DNA from: an uncultured bacterium
GTDB taxonomy: Bacteria; Planctomycetota; UBA8108; UBA1146
Direction: 5' to 3'
Assembly (NCBI GenBank): GCA_913056395.1
Contig: CAJXMG010000009.1
Span: forward strand, 28,973-92,972
Length of the DNA: 64,000 nucleotides
The translations under genes were made by a program, and so were the position numbers. The notes beneath the pieces are model-generated. The model was not told the origin of the DNA. It searched no databases and was given only the letters and a program-made list of their open reading frames with translations. This document shows positions 51,492-61,500 of this stretch, piece after piece; within the stretch, counting starts at the first letter, position 1; each line of letters begins with the position of its first letter.

Positions 51492-54356
51492 TTATCCTGA
51501 ACTCTTATTGGTCTCTCCCAGTTTTCGTGAAGTCTCGATGACCTTGTAACTCTCGATGAAGTCACCGACTTTGATGTCGTTGTAGCCTTTGACAACCAGA
51601 CCACACTCGAAACCTTCACGCACTTCTTTGGCATCGTCCTTGACCCTCTTCAGGGAGGCCAACTTGCCTTCGTGAACCATGACCCCATCTCGAATCAGGC
51701 GGATTTTGTCATCCCGTGTGATGATTCCATTGCGAACCATACAACCTGCGATGTTTCCAAGTTTGGAAGACTTGAACAGATGAAGAATCTCTGCGGATCC
51801 TTGCAGCTCTTCAGAAATATCGGGGCTGAGCATGCCTTCGAGGGCCTGCTTCATATCCTCGAGGATTTCGTAGATTACCGTGTAGGTGCGGATTTCAACG
51901 CCGTGACTATCGGCTTCCGATCGCGCCTTGTCCGAGGCTGAAACATGGAAACCGATGACGATGGCATTGGAAGCGTCTGCGAGAAGGATATCGGATTCGG
52001 AGATCTCACCGACTCCGCCCCGCAACACGCGGACGGCAACCTCATCCGTTTGCATTCCCGACAGTTCGCTTTTGAGAACGTCGAGGGTTCCTTTGACATC
52101 GGTTTTGACGATGACGTTGATTTCCTTTGTTTTGGCCTTGTCGATGGTGTCGAAGAGGCCTTCGAGTGTCACCTTTTGACGCTCGGCACGATCCGCCTTC
52201 GCTTTTGCTTCTTGACGCTCTTCCGCAATCTGTCTTGCCTTGGAAGCTGAATCGAGTGCGTAGAGTTTGTCGCCAGCCTCCGGCAAATCGTTGAGACCCG
52301 TGATCTCTACAGGAGTTGCCGGCGGAGCAGTTTCAAGAAGATGTCCGCTGGTAGACTTGAGGGTTCGGATCTTGCCGTGAGCAGGTCCACAGACAACGTT
52401 GTCACCCTGGTGAAGAGTGCCGTCCTGAACGAGGACAGTGATGACATTTCCTTCACCAGTGGAGGCTCTTGAATCGAGAACGGTGCCGATGGCTTTCTTT
52501 TCAGGGTTGGCTTTCAACTCGAGGATTTCCGACTCGAGGGAAAGGTGCTCGAGCAAGCCATCGACCCCTTCGCCAGTCATGGCGGAGACGGGAATCATCT
52601 CGGTTTCGCCACCCCAGTCACTGGGGGTCAGTCCCAGCTCAGCCAACTTGGCCTTGACCATGTCAATGTTGGCTCCCGGGCGATCCATCTTGTTGATGGC
52701 GACCACGATGGGAACCTCGGCGGCCTTGGCATGTTCGATGGCCTCTTCTGTCTGCGGCATGGGGCCGTCGTCGGCAGCCACGACCAGAACCACGACGTCG
52801 GTGACATTGGCACCGCGGGCACGCATGCTGGTGAAGGCTCGGTGACCGGGAGTATCGACAAAGACGACGTGGGCGTTGCCCTTGTCGACACGGTAAGCAC
52901 TCAAGTGCTGAGTGATTCCGCCCGATTCGGACTTGGTGATGGAACTCTCCCTAATCTTGTCGAGGAGAGTGGTCTTACCATGGTCGACGTGGCCCATCAT
53001 GGTGACCACGGGGGCACGCAAGATCAGATCGGATTCGGCGTCTTCGAAGCTCTCGATCTCATCGAGAGTCGTTTCGAAGGCCTTCGGCTCTTCGAGAATG
53101 ATCTCGCAATTGATCTCAACGGAAAGCGTGTCGACGATCTCCTGAGAAAGGGGAGAGTTGACGTTCGCAAGCATTCCGTGATTCATCAACTTTTTCAACA
53201 GTGCCGTCTGTTTGACTCCGAGGGCCAGGCTCAGATCCTTGATGCTGGCCGGTTCCTCGAGGGTGATCTGATCTGGAAGGTCTTCCGGAATCAGGTCCTG
53301 CTGAAGTCTGCGACGGGTGAAGTCTGATTCCTGATTGCGTGTGCGACCCTGCTGGCGTCCGCGACCTTTGCCTCCAGGTCCGCCACGACCCGGTCCGCCT
53401 CCACGCTTGGCTCCCGGTGGGCCTGCTGGATCGGCACCCGGGAACACCATGACTTTCTTTGCACCATGTGCCGAAGAAGGAGCGGCTGGACGGCTGGTAC
53501 CACCGGTGCGCGGGCCTCCTCGTCCCGGTCCGCCACCGGGTCGGTCTCTTCTCGGACCAGAGTCGGTTCTGCCCGCGGGGCGGGCAGGGGCCTTTGAACG
53601 AATGATCAGCGGCCGCCCCTTGCTCTTGCGGGGAGTGGGGGCCTTCGGATCAAGCGGTCTGGCAACGGGCATGACCGGAGTTTTTTGATCTCCGCTATTA
53701 CCACCGAAGCCAGGAGCCATGACGATTTTTCGTGGTTTCTTTTTGGGAGGCTCTGGCGCAACTTCAACTGCCGGTTCGATCGGAGATTCGGCGACAGTCT
53801 CTGCCTGAGATTCCGGTGTTTCGACCGACTCAGCTTCATCAGGAGTAGCAGGGTCTGAAACGGACTCTGCGACAGCCTCTGGCGCGGGTTCATCCGCAAC
53901 AGCAGGTTCTTCCCCAGGAGCGGATTCGACAGCAGGTTCCTCGACGGGTTCCTCTTCTGCCACCGGAGGCTCTTCGGCGATTCCGGCAACTTCTTCGACC
54001 GGTGCCTCTTCCTCCTGAGTTGCTTCGACGACGGGTTCAGCTTCGACAACTTCAGCCTGGGGCTCAAGAGTCTCTTCCGACTTCTCAATTGCTGGAGCTT
54101 CTTCCGGAGCTGCGACCGTCTCTTCTTCAACGGCAGTGGATTCCTCCACCGTCTCTTCCTGCGGTTCTGGTTCCGGTTCGGGTTCCGGTTCTGGCTCAGG
54201 TTCTGGAGCGAGGAAGATTCTGACGAGTTCGGCTTCGTCCTCCTTGATGGAAGACATGTGGCCTTTGACACGAACTCCCCGTCCTTCGAGGAATTCCATC
54301 ACCATCTTGCTCTCAAGACCAAGTTCCTTGGCCAGTGCGTGGATTCTCACGCCCAA
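51492..54356 (-). CDS. infB: Translation initiation factor IF-2
   Basis: IF-2 brings initiator tRNA to the 30S subunit. The N-terminal IF2-N domain (about 1-50) is followed by a very long variable region (about 50-370): first Glu/Pro/Ala-rich with runs of EP, then Gly/Arg/Pro-rich basic (about 240-370). A second IF2-N copy ([20 protein letters not shown]) precedes the GTPase with [25 protein letters not shown] and NKMDRPGAN; domains II-IV follow. At 954 residues it is long. It stands between nusA and rbfA; no ylxR gene separates it from nusA. Confidence 0.96.
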   Translation of the reverse strand: MGVRIHALAKELGLESKMVMEFLEGRGVRVKGHMSSIKEDEAELVRIFLAPEPEPEPEPEPEPEPQEETVEESTAVEEETVAAPEEAPAIEKSEETLEPQAEVVEAEPVVEATQEEEAPVEEVAGIAEEPPVAEEEPVEEPAVESAPGEEPAVADEPAPEAVAESVSDPATPDEAESVETPESQAETVAESPIEPAVEVAPEPPKKKPRKIVMAPGFGGNSGDQKTPVMPVARPLDPKAPTPRKSKGRPLIIRSKAPARPAGRTDSGPRRDRPGGGPGRGGPRTGGTSRPAAPSSAHGAKKVMVFPGADPAGPPGAKRGGGPGRGGPGGKGRGRQQGRTRNQESDFTRRRLQQDLIPEDLPDQITLEEPASIKDLSLALGVKQTALLKKLMNHGMLANVNSPLSQEIVDTLSVEINCEIILEEPKAFETTLDEIESFEDAESDLILRAPVVTMMGHVDHGKTTLLDKIRESSITKSESGGITQHLSAYRVDKGNAHVVFVDTPGHRAFTSMRARGANVTDVVVLVVAADDGPMPQTEEAIEHAKAAEVPIVVAINKMDRPGANIDMVKAKLAELGLTPSDWGGETEMIPVSAMTGEGVDGLLEHLSLESEILELKANPEKKAIGTVLDSRASTGEGNVITVLVQDGTLHQGDNVVCGPAHGKIRTLKSTSGHLLETAPPATPVEITGLNDLPEAGDKLYALDSASKARQIAEERQEAKAKADRAERQKVTLEGLFDTIDKAKTKEINVIVKTDVKGTLDVLKSELSGMQTDEVAVRVLRGGVGEISESDILLADASNAIVIGFHVSASDKARSEADSHGVEIRTYTVIYEILEDMKQALEGMLSPDISEELQGSAEILHLFKSSKLGNIAGCMVRNGIITRDDKIRLIRDGVMVHEGKLASLKRVKDDAKEVREGFECGLVVKGYNDIKVGDFIESYKVIETSRKLGETNKSSG

Positions 54357-54414
54357 CTTGGCGCCTCCCGGTTCTGTAGGTCAGACGAGTCTGACCCGAG
54401 CTGCCTAAGGGTAT

Positions 54415-55740
54415 CTACTCCTCCTCGGAGTCGACACTTTCCATGATTTCCTGGATCTTTTCGATGATCAAACGTGCTGACAGTTCATCGAGTCCCTCGA
54501 TGGCTGACAAACCTTCCACCCCTGCCTCCAAGAGTGCTTCGGTGGAATCAATCTCTGCTTCAATCAATCGATCTGCGATCTCCTCGGTCACACCGGGAAG
54601 ATCCTCAAGACCCATCACCACCGTGCCCTCTTCGTATTCTTCAACCTCGGCGACTTCTGCCACAGGTTGTTCGAAGAGTTGGTCGAGGGGATTCTCAGAA
54701 GCCGCGCTTCCGGACTCTCCTTCAGACACTTTGGCAAGGCGGTCACCAAACATTTCGTCTGCGCGCTGATCGGCACCCTGTTCACGAAGAGTCTGCAGTT
54801 CCTCGTTGGTGATCGGGCATATGTTGAGCTCCCAGCCGGTCAACTTCGAGGCCAGGCGAACATTTTGTCCCCGTCGGCCAATGGCCAAGGATTGCTGGTC
54901 TTCTGTGACGTAGACATTGGCGGTCATCTCATCGTAGTCGAGTTCGAGTGAGGCGATCTCTGCAGGTTTCAACGCCTCCTGTATCAGCACGTCGATGGAT
55001 TCGTTCCAACGAACCACGTCGATTTTTTCGCCATTGAGTTCGTCGGTCACGTTTCGGATCCGCGAACCTTTGATGCCGATGCAGGCACCGACACAATCGA
55101 CATTGGCATCTAGTGTTGCCACCGCGATTTTGGTGCGGTTTCCGGCCTCTCTGGCCACCGCCTTGATTTCGACCACGAAATCGGAGACTTCCGGGATTTC
55201 CTGTTCGAAGAGGCGTCGGACGAGTGCTTCGTCCCCACGGCTCACAAGGAGCTGTACGCGAGTGGCCTGAAGATTGACCTCTTTGAGGACAACTTTGATG
55301 CGATCACCTTCATTCCAGTTTTCGAGGCTGGATTGCTCACTGCGGGGCATGAACCCTTCTGCACGGGTTCCGAGGGTGATGATCATTCCGCCGCCTTTGC
55401 GACTGGCGACGGTTCCATTGAAGATTTCTCCAACACGGTCGATGTACTCGCGGTAGATCACTTCGCGTTCCGCTTCGCGGATTTTCTGGAACAGGACCTG
55501 CTTTCCGGTACCCGCTGCAATACGGCCCAGAGCTTCGCGGGGATCGAAATCGACACCATCCTTGTGAGCCCGGATTCCACCGGACTCGCGGTCGATGATG
55601 ACCTCGATGCCCTCTTCCTGATCGAATCTTTTCTGGGCAGCCGAGACGAGTGCCATCTCGATTCCCGTGAAGATCACTTCCTTGTCGACTTGTCGATCAC
55701 GATGAATCGTGTCAACAAAGCGCAGGATCTCTTCGCTCAC
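54415..55740 (-). CDS. nusA: Transcription termination/antitermination factor NusA
   Basis: NusA binds RNA polymerase and nascent RNA. From the chosen GTG (441 residues) it has the N-terminal polymerase-binding domain, an S1 domain with FNGTVASRKGGGMIITLG, and two KH domains including CIGIKGSRIRNVTDELNGEKIDVVRW and LAIGRRGQNVRLASKLTGW. The end is an acidic linker and a helix-hairpin-helix LEDLPGVTEEIADRLIEAEI. The GTG at 55740 has GGGAG six bases upstream, better than the open frame to 55809. rimP, its common upstream partner, is absent here. Confidence 0.95.
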   Translation of the reverse strand: MSEEILRFVDTIHRDRQVDKEVIFTGIEMALVSAAQKRFDQEEGIEVIIDRESGGIRAHKDGVDFDPREALGRIAAGTGKQVLFQKIREAEREVIYREYIDRVGEIFNGTVASRKGGGMIITLGTRAEGFMPRSEQSSLENWNEGDRIKVVLKEVNLQATRVQLLVSRGDEALVRRLFEQEIPEVSDFVVEIKAVAREAGNRTKIAVATLDANVDCVGACIGIKGSRIRNVTDELNGEKIDVVRWNESIDVLIQEALKPAEIASLELDYDEMTANVYVTEDQQSLAIGRRGQNVRLASKLTGWELNICPITNEELQTLREQGADQRADEMFGDRLAKVSEGESGSAASENPLDQLFEQPVAEVAEVEEYEEGTVVMGLEDLPGVTEEIADRLIEAEIDSTEALLEAGVEGLSAIEGLDELSARLIIEKIQEIMESVDSEEE

Positions 55741-56278
55741 GTTCGTCTCCCATTCTTGCGGGGTGACTGTGTCAAACCCGCATTGCCGGATTGACCGGCT
55801 TGCGTTCAAACAAACTTGCGTTCAAACAAAAGTGAGCGGTGAAGCCAGTCCAGACCCTTTCTCACCGCTGTAACACAGCTCCGAAGCACCAACCTGTCGG
55901 GGAGGGGGATCGGTGGGCAGATCATCAGGTCTGGAACCTGATTTCCTGCAGGGGGGCCAGAAGCCCTCCGCGATCCCCGTCCGGCCAGGATAGGCCGTAT
56001 GAACCGGAATCAATTCCGATCCTGAACCGTTGGACCCACGGTTCCGGAGACGTCATCCTTGCCCTGGTCTCCGTATCCAGATGACGGCGATGGCCCAAGG
56101 ACATCCAGCCAGTGGCATCCAGCCAGGGCCTCCCGTCAAAGAAAACGGTGTGCGATCAGGAAAGCACGACTCCCTGCCCCGTTTCCGGAGCAGAAGTCTG
56201 AATCGTAGGACAGTCGATGGGTGCTGTCAATGAAACCGGACCCCGCTAAAAGCACAGAAACGAGGCCATAAGTTCAAT
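55741..56278. other. Structured intergenic region upstream of nusA
   Basis: No convincing gene lies in these 538 bp. A 15-16 bp tandem duplication (two copies of TTGCGTTCAAACAAA) runs from about 55801 to 55830. Hairpins are visible at 55836-55868 (GCGGTGA with TCACCGC), 56005-56018 (CGGAAT/ATTCCG, a near palindrome) and 56024-56044 (GAACCGT with ACGGTTC, seven-base loop). A second duplication, CATCCAGCCAG twice, is at about 56098-56125. The region must hold the divergent promoters of nusA and the TIGR04282 gene; it could also encode a small RNA. Confidence 0.6.
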
Positions 56279-57133
56279 ATGGGAAAGTCTTTGGACCCTG
56301 CGATCGCACTCTTCGCCAAATTGCCGATCCCGGGAGGGGTCAAAACCCGTCTTCAACCTTTCGTGGGCAAGGCGGGAGCGGCCCGTCTTGCGGCTTCGAT
56401 GATCGTCGATCGTCTGAAAATGATCGACGAACTGAAGGATGACGCCGGGCATCAGAAACTTCTCTGTGGAGATCAGCCGGAGGTTAATCCCTTCCTTCCC
56501 TATCTCGCCCAGGCATTGGGAAAGTCAAATTGGAGAGGGCGTATCAAATCCAGACAGGGCGATCTGGGGGCGCGTGGTTGGAATTATCGGAATCAGGGAG
56601 CTGGGGGGTTGGGGCAGCGGATTTTTCGTGTTCTTCAGGCTTATCGTCATGGAGGCTGCATCGTCCTCGGCACCGATTCGGTGGCCCAGAATCTCGAAGC
56701 CCTGAAAATTGCCCTGAAAATTGTGGGGGAGGGTCGGTCGGTGATTCAACCCGCAAAGGATGGGGGCTTCACGCTATTGGGACTGCCCGCTGGCGATCCT
56801 GCGAAGGGTTGGAATCCTCTCGAAGCGGTTCTGAGTGCTGACGGGACCGGAGGTTTGTCTTCGTCGGCGATCTTCTGGGATGCTGTCTCAGAGGCCCTGA
56901 CAAAATCGGGCTGGCCACCGCAGGTTCTCGAAGAGGAGGTCGACGTCGATGAGTGGTCTGATGTCGAATCTCTCATCGAAAGTTTCGCTGAATCGCCGGG
57001 CAGAGTGGCCTTCATGAGCCAATTCTTGCAAGAACTGTCATTTATCCCCAAAGATGTCTGGAGAGTTTCAGGCGATTTGCCGATATTGACAGCAGGGGAG
57101 GCTGCGCCCACAGTCCCCGCCGAAAAGGAGTGA
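56279..57133 (+). CDS. TIGR04282/DUF2064-family glycosyltransferase-like protein
   Basis: The 284 residues have the nucleotide-sugar transferase pattern of this family: LFAKLPIPGGVKTRLQP at the start, a central GDLGARGWNYRNQGAGGLGQR, then VLGTDSVAQ where family members have GTD.P, and AKDGGFTLLGL. It is a GT-A type fold whose members often act in envelope glycan or secondary-metabolite pathways; the substrate is unknown. It ends 9 bp before mcsA, so it may be co-transcribed with the mcsA-mcsB cassette by chance or choice. Confidence 0.82.
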   Translation: MGKSLDPAIALFAKLPIPGGVKTRLQPFVGKAGAARLAASMIVDRLKMIDELKDDAGHQKLLCGDQPEVNPFLPYLAQALGKSNWRGRIKSRQGDLGARGWNYRNQGAGGLGQRIFRVLQAYRHGGCIVLGTDSVAQNLEALKIALKIVGEGRSVIQPAKDGGFTLLGLPAGDPAKGWNPLEAVLSADGTGGLSSSAIFWDAVSEALTKSGWPPQVLEEEVDVDEWSDVESLIESFAESPGRVAFMSQFLQELSFIPKDVWRVSGDLPILTAGEAAPTVPAEKE

Positions 57134-57142
57134 GACAGCACC

Positions 57143-57649
57143 ATGTTGTGCGAGAAGTGCCAGCAAAATGAGGTCACTGTCCACCTCACCGATATCGTCA
57201 ATAACACCAAACGTGAATATCACCTCTGCAGGGATTGTGCTCGTTCCCATGGAGTTTCCATCAAGGCGACCCTGGAGAACTTCAAAAATTTGACGATTCC
57301 CGAGTTCTATTCCCCTCCGGAAGCAGCAGAAGAACAGTCGACCGTTTCCGCTACCTCGCAGGATTGCCCCGATTGTGGAATGACCTACGCCCGCTTTCGC
57401 AAGGAGGGCAAGTTCGGTTGCTCCAGAGATTACGATCTTTTTTCCGACTCCCTGGATGACCTGTTTGGAAAGATCCAGCCCTCTTGCCAACACAAGGGAA
57501 GGGTTCCTGCCCGTTTTCATGGTGCCATGGCCCAGACTCTCGAGATCGAGCGGCTTCGCCAGGAGATGGAACAGGCTGCCATCGATGAAGATTACGAAAA
57601 GGCTGCGGCCCTCAAAAGCCAGCTCAAGTCTCTGGAGCAGGGCTCATGA
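57143..57649 (+). CDS. mcsA: McsA-like zinc-finger/UVR-domain activator
   Basis: In Firmicutes McsA activates the arginine kinase McsB. At 168 residues this protein has an N-terminal zinc knuckle CEKCQQNEVTVHL..YHLCRDC, a second CxxC pair (CPDCGMTYARFRKEG, with a later CSRDY), and a C-terminal UVR motif (EIERLRQEMEQAAIDEDYEK). The domain order is that of McsA, and mcsB overlaps its stop by 4 bp. AAAAGGAG precedes the start. Confidence 0.9.
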   Translation: MLCEKCQQNEVTVHLTDIVNNTKREYHLCRDCARSHGVSIKATLENFKNLTIPEFYSPPEAAEEQSTVSATSQDCPDCGMTYARFRKEGKFGCSRDYDLFSDSLDDLFGKIQPSCQHKGRVPARFHGAMAQTLEIERLRQEMEQAAIDEDYEKAAALKSQLKSLEQGS

Positions 57650-58704
57650 TCTTTGAAGGTTTCAAAAGTGAAGTGGGAGAGTGGCTTCAGGGGACAGGCC
57701 CCGACTCGGACCTGGTGATCTCGAGCAGGGTTCGCCTGGCCCGAAATCTCGCCAACTCACCCTTCACCTCCGTTGCAGATGAAGACCAGTCGCGCAAGGT
57801 TGCCGATCGTATTGCCGTTGCTCTGGATCGACTGGGAAGTGGTTTGCCGTTGCAGGTACACCCGTTGGAAAACCGGCCGGTCGTCGAGCGGCAGGTTCTG
57901 GTTGAACGTCATCTGGTCAGTCATGAGTTGGCCACTGGCGAAGGGCCAAGGCTTGTCGGCTTTGACGAAACCGAATCATTTTCTGTCATGGGTAATGAAG
58001 AGGACCACCTGCGCTTGCAGGTGATGAAATCGGGCAACCAGCTGGACCAGGCATGGGAGCAGATGTGCCCGCTCGAGCGAGCCCTGGAGGAGGAGCTCCA
58101 GTTTGCCTTCCACAGTAAGTATGGCTATCTGACCGCTTGCCCGACCAATGTGGGAACCGGGTTGCGAGCGTCTGTCATGTTGCACCTTCCTGCCTTGGTG
58201 ATCACCGGCCAGATCGAACAGGTCACCAGTGCGGCGACCAAGATACATCTGGCAGTCAGAGGTCTCTTTGGAGAAGGTACTGAAGCCCAGGGAGATTTCT
58301 TTCAGATTTCAAACCAGAGGACTCTCGGCCTGACTGAAGAACAGATCCTCGACAACATCGCTTCTGTCTTGCCCAGAATTATTGAGTACGAGCGCAAGCT
58401 TCGGGAAGAGTTGCTCGAGCGCAGGCGCGAACGGATCGAGGATCGCATCGGCAGGGCTTATGGAATCCTGTCACACGCCCATGTGATGACGAGCAAGGAG
58501 GCTCTCGAGCATCTTTCCCTTGTTCGCCTCGGGGTGACCATGGGGCTTCTCGACGAAGTCAGTATGACTCAGGTCAATCGCATGTTCCTGCACAGTCAAC
58601 CTGGGCACCTTCAGTGCCTGCAGGGTGAACCTCTGTCTTCGGACGACAGGGATCGCAAACGGGCGGATCTCCTGCGTGGTATTCTGGGCGATTCCGCCGG
58701 ATAA
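57646..58704 (+). CDS. mcsB: Protein arginine kinase
   Basis: McsB phosphorylates arginine in proteins, marking them for ClpC-ClpP. It is a phosphagen-kinase fold of 352 residues: VISSRVRLARNLANSPF, then CPTNVGTGLRASVMLHLPAL (substrate and catalytic Cys region) and IEYERKLREEL near the C-terminus. It is coupled to mcsA and 291 bp upstream of clpC. ctsR, the Firmicutes repressor of this operon, is not in the window. An intact McsB in a cell with LPS is uncommon but known in a few phyla. Confidence 0.93.
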   Translation: MIFEGFKSEVGEWLQGTGPDSDLVISSRVRLARNLANSPFTSVADEDQSRKVADRIAVALDRLGSGLPLQVHPLENRPVVERQVLVERHLVSHELATGEGPRLVGFDETESFSVMGNEEDHLRLQVMKSGNQLDQAWEQMCPLERALEEELQFAFHSKYGYLTACPTNVGTGLRASVMLHLPALVITGQIEQVTSAATKIHLAVRGLFGEGTEAQGDFFQISNQRTLGLTEEQILDNIASVLPRIIEYERKLREELLERRRERIEDRIGRAYGILSHAHVMTSKEALEHLSLVRLGVTMGLLDEVSMTQVNRMFLHSQPGHLQCLQGEPLSSDDRDRKRADLLRGILGDSAG

Positions 58705-58790
58705 GGATTCTCGTCTTCTTCAACATTTTGCCGATTCTTCGGTTATCATGACTCGGGGATGGTATTCCATGGGGGAAGGGTGACGAATCG

Positions 58791-58809
58791 ATCGGTTATG
58801 GGAACCGAT
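58791..58809. promoter_or_regulatory. Perfect 7-bp inverted repeat upstream of clpC
   Basis: ATCGGTT and AACCGAT flank ATGGG. The site is in the 291-bp gap between mcsB and clpC, roughly 200 bp before the clpC start. It is neither a CIRCE nor a CtsR-type site by sequence. It could be an operator or a small hairpin; I see no good sigma-70 promoter nearby. The rest of the gap (58705-58995) has no gene. Confidence 0.45.
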
Positions 58810-58995
58810 TGGCCCTCATGATCGTCATCCCTCAGGACAATTCACAACAGGAAACTTCACCCAAGAGCAACCTGACGTGGATTCATGACTTTGTCAGTTT
58901 TTCGCGGCTGAAGCGTAAAGACGGATGAGGCTTGCTACCTGATTGGCCGGATTCCCTCCGGGGAAACCGAACTCCGAAACGGTGAGGAAAGAAAC

Positions 58996-61494
58996 ATGTT
59001 TGACCGATTTACTGATCGTGCCCGGAAAGTGATGGCTCTGGCCCGCAAAGAGGCCCAAAGGTTCAGCCACGACTTCATCGGCACTGAACACATCCTTCTG
59101 GGGCTAGTGCAGGAAGGCAGCGGAGTCGCCGCAAATGTCTTCAAAAACCTGGACGTGGACTCCGGCAAAATCCGTGCAGAGATTGAGCGTCAGGTTCAGA
59201 CCGGCCATGCCATGGTGCAAATGGGACAATTGCCTTTCACTCCCAGAGCCAAGCGGGTTCTTGAGCTTTGTCAGGAGGCCGCGAAGGAATTGCGTCACAA
59301 CTACATCGGAACCGAACACCTGCTTCTTGGATTGATCCGCGAAGAACAGGGCGTTGCTGCGACAGTGCTCAAGGATCTGGGTCTGGTTCTGGAAGACGTC
59401 AGGGCGGAAGTTCTCGAGATTCTGGGGGCGGACGTCAACGACGGCGACATGGAAGATATCGAGCCCGAATCCAAACCGATCGGACAGAAGTCGAGAAACT
59501 CCAAGACTCCTGCCCTCGACTCCTTTGGTCGGGACTTGACCGAAATGGCACGATCTTCTTCCCTCGACCCGGTGATTGGCCGCGCCGATGAGATTGAGCG
59601 GGTGATGCAGGTTCTCGCTCGCAGAACCAAAAACAATCCGGTGCTTCTGGGTGAACCCGGCGTCGGAAAAAGTGCCATCGTCGAGGGGCTGGCCCAGGAA
59701 ATCATCTCCGGGGACGTGCCAGAGATTTTACGCAGTCGCAGAATCGTGGTTCTTGATCTGGCCCTCATGGTGGCCGGCACCAAGTACCGCGGTCAGTTTG
59801 AGGAACGCATCAAGGCAGTGATGACGGAAGTCAGTCGCGTCAAGAATGTGATCCTTTTCATCGACGAGTTGCACACGCTGGTCGGTGCCGGTGGTGCGGA
59901 GGGGGCGATCGATGCCTCCAATGTACTCAAGCCTGCGCTCTCCCGTGGGGAGATCCAGTGCATCGGCGCGACGACCCTCGACGAATACCGCAAGCACATC
60001 GAAAAGGATGGTGCTCTGGAGCGAAGATTCCAGAGTGTCATCGTCAATCCTCCAACCCGGGATGAGTCTGTTGAGATTCTCAAGGGGTTGAGAGACAAGT
60101 ACGAAGCCCATCACCGGGTGGAGTACACCGATGAAGCTTTGGAATCTGCAGTCGACATGGCGGTTCGCTATATCAATGGTCGCTTCCTTCCCGACAAGGC
60201 CATCGATGTCATCGACGAAGCCGGATCCAGGGTTCGACTCAAGCAGTCGACGCGTCCACCCGATCTGAAGGAACTGGAAGAAGAGATCAGGGAGTTGGAT
60301 CGAGAGAAAGAAGCCGCTGTCGCTCAACAGGATTTCGAGCGTGCCGCCAATCTCCGGGACAAGGCCAGTCGACTGAAAAAACAAAAGGAAGAAGAACTCG
60401 CCAGCTGGAAGCAGAAGGCGGATGAAACTTGTGGAATCGTTGACGATGACGTCATCGCCGATACCGTCGCCAAAATGACCGGGATTCCCCTGACCCGCAT
60501 CGACAGTGGTGAGGCCACACGATTGCTGCAAATGGAAGACGAGCTTCACGACTCGGTGATCTCCCAGCATGCTGCCATCGAACGCATCAGTCGTGCTGTG
60601 CGTCGTAGCCGCAGTGGTTTGAAGGATCCCCGCAGGCCAGTGGGTTCATTCCTCTTCCTGGGGCCGACCGGGGTCGGAAAAACGCTGTTGGCCAAGAGTC
60701 TGGCCAAGTTCCTTTTCGGTGAAGAGGACGCCCTGATTCAGGTCGACATGTCCGAGTTCATGGAGAAGCACAATGTCTCCCGGTTGGTGGGAGCACCTCC
60801 TGGTTACGTCGGCTACGAAGAGGGTGGACAGTTGACGGAGAAGATTCGCCGCCGCCCTTACTCGGTGGTTCTCCTCGACGAGGTCGAGAAAGCCCACTCG
60901 GATGTCTTCAACATGCTGTTGCAGGTGATGGAAGAAGGCCATGTCACGGACTCATTCGGTCGTGTGATCGATTTCCGAAATGTGGTACTGATCATGACCT
61001 CAAACATCGGTGCGGATCTGATCAAGAACCAGAGTTCCCTCGGTTTCCGCAACACTGAGGGTGGTCGCAACGCTGAGCAGATGAGCAAGGAAGTGATGGG
61101 GGAAGTTGAAAAGTTCTTCCGCCCGGAGTTCCTGAACCGCCTCGACGATACCGTCTTCTTCGAGCCGCTGACGCGGGATGATCTCGACGAGATCATCGAT
61201 ATCGAAATGAAGCAGGTGAAAGAGCGACTTCGTGAACAGGGAATCGAATTGCACCTTCCTGAGGCAGCAAAAGATTTCCTGATCGATGAAGGCTACAACC
61301 CCGATTTCGGGGCTCGACCGTTGCGTCGTTCGATTCAGAAGTACGTCGAGGATCCTCTCTCTGAAGAGTTGTTGAGAGGCGAAGTCAAGCAGGGCACGGT
61401 GCTCGAAGCGGAGGTGTTTGAAAGCATGCTTCGATTCAAGGCTGTACCCTCTGACACTCCCCGGGAAGCGGACGCTCCGACCGCCGCTCCCTGA
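58996..61494 (+). CDS. clpC: ATP-dependent Clp protease ATPase subunit ClpC
   Basis: ClpC unfolds substrates, including arginine-phosphorylated ones, for ClpP. Two N-terminal Clp-N repeats (about 1-150), AAA-1 with [16 protein letters not shown] and [17 protein letters not shown], a middle domain with UVR motif ([17 protein letters not shown]), and AAA-2 with [17 protein letters not shown] and the sensor [19 protein letters not shown] are all intact. 832 residues is usual. GGTGAGGAAAG precedes ATG 58996. It belongs with mcsA-mcsB functionally; the gap suggests its own promoter. It converges on folC. Confidence 0.96.
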   Translation: MFDRFTDRARKVMALARKEAQRFSHDFIGTEHILLGLVQEGSGVAANVFKNLDVDSGKIRAEIERQVQTGHAMVQMGQLPFTPRAKRVLELCQEAAKELRHNYIGTEHLLLGLIREEQGVAATVLKDLGLVLEDVRAEVLEILGADVNDGDMEDIEPESKPIGQKSRNSKTPALDSFGRDLTEMARSSSLDPVIGRADEIERVMQVLARRTKNNPVLLGEPGVGKSAIVEGLAQEIISGDVPEILRSRRIVVLDLALMVAGTKYRGQFEERIKAVMTEVSRVKNVILFIDELHTLVGAGGAEGAIDASNVLKPALSRGEIQCIGATTLDEYRKHIEKDGALERRFQSVIVNPPTRDESVEILKGLRDKYEAHHRVEYTDEALESAVDMAVRYINGRFLPDKAIDVIDEAGSRVRLKQSTRPPDLKELEEEIRELDREKEAAVAQQDFERAANLRDKASRLKKQKEEELASWKQKADETCGIVDDDVIADTVAKMTGIPLTRIDSGEATRLLQMEDELHDSVISQHAAIERISRAVRRSRSGLKDPRRPVGSFLFLGPTGVGKTLLAKSLAKFLFGEEDALIQVDMSEFMEKHNVSRLVGAPPGYVGYEEGGQLTEKIRRRPYSVVLLDEVEKAHSDVFNMLLQVMEEGHVTDSFGRVIDFRNVVLIMTSNIGADLIKNQSSLGFRNTEGGRNAEQMSKEVMGEVEKFFRPEFLNRLDDTVFFEPLTRDDLDEIIDIEMKQVKERLREQGIELHLPEAAKDFLIDEGYNPDFGARPLRRSIQKYVEDPLSEELLRGEVKQGTVLEAEVFESMLRFKAVPSDTPREADAPTAAP

Positions 61495-61500
61495 AGAGCA

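Noticed and set aside
55822-56013. Small open frames in the gap upstream of nusA, including a possible rimP remnant
   Set aside because: They are short, lack ribosome binding sites and have no RimP-like sequence.
58705-58995. CIRCE or CtsR operator upstream of clpC
   Set aside because: I looked for TTAGCACTC-type inverted repeats and for the direct heptamer repeat of CtsR and found neither.
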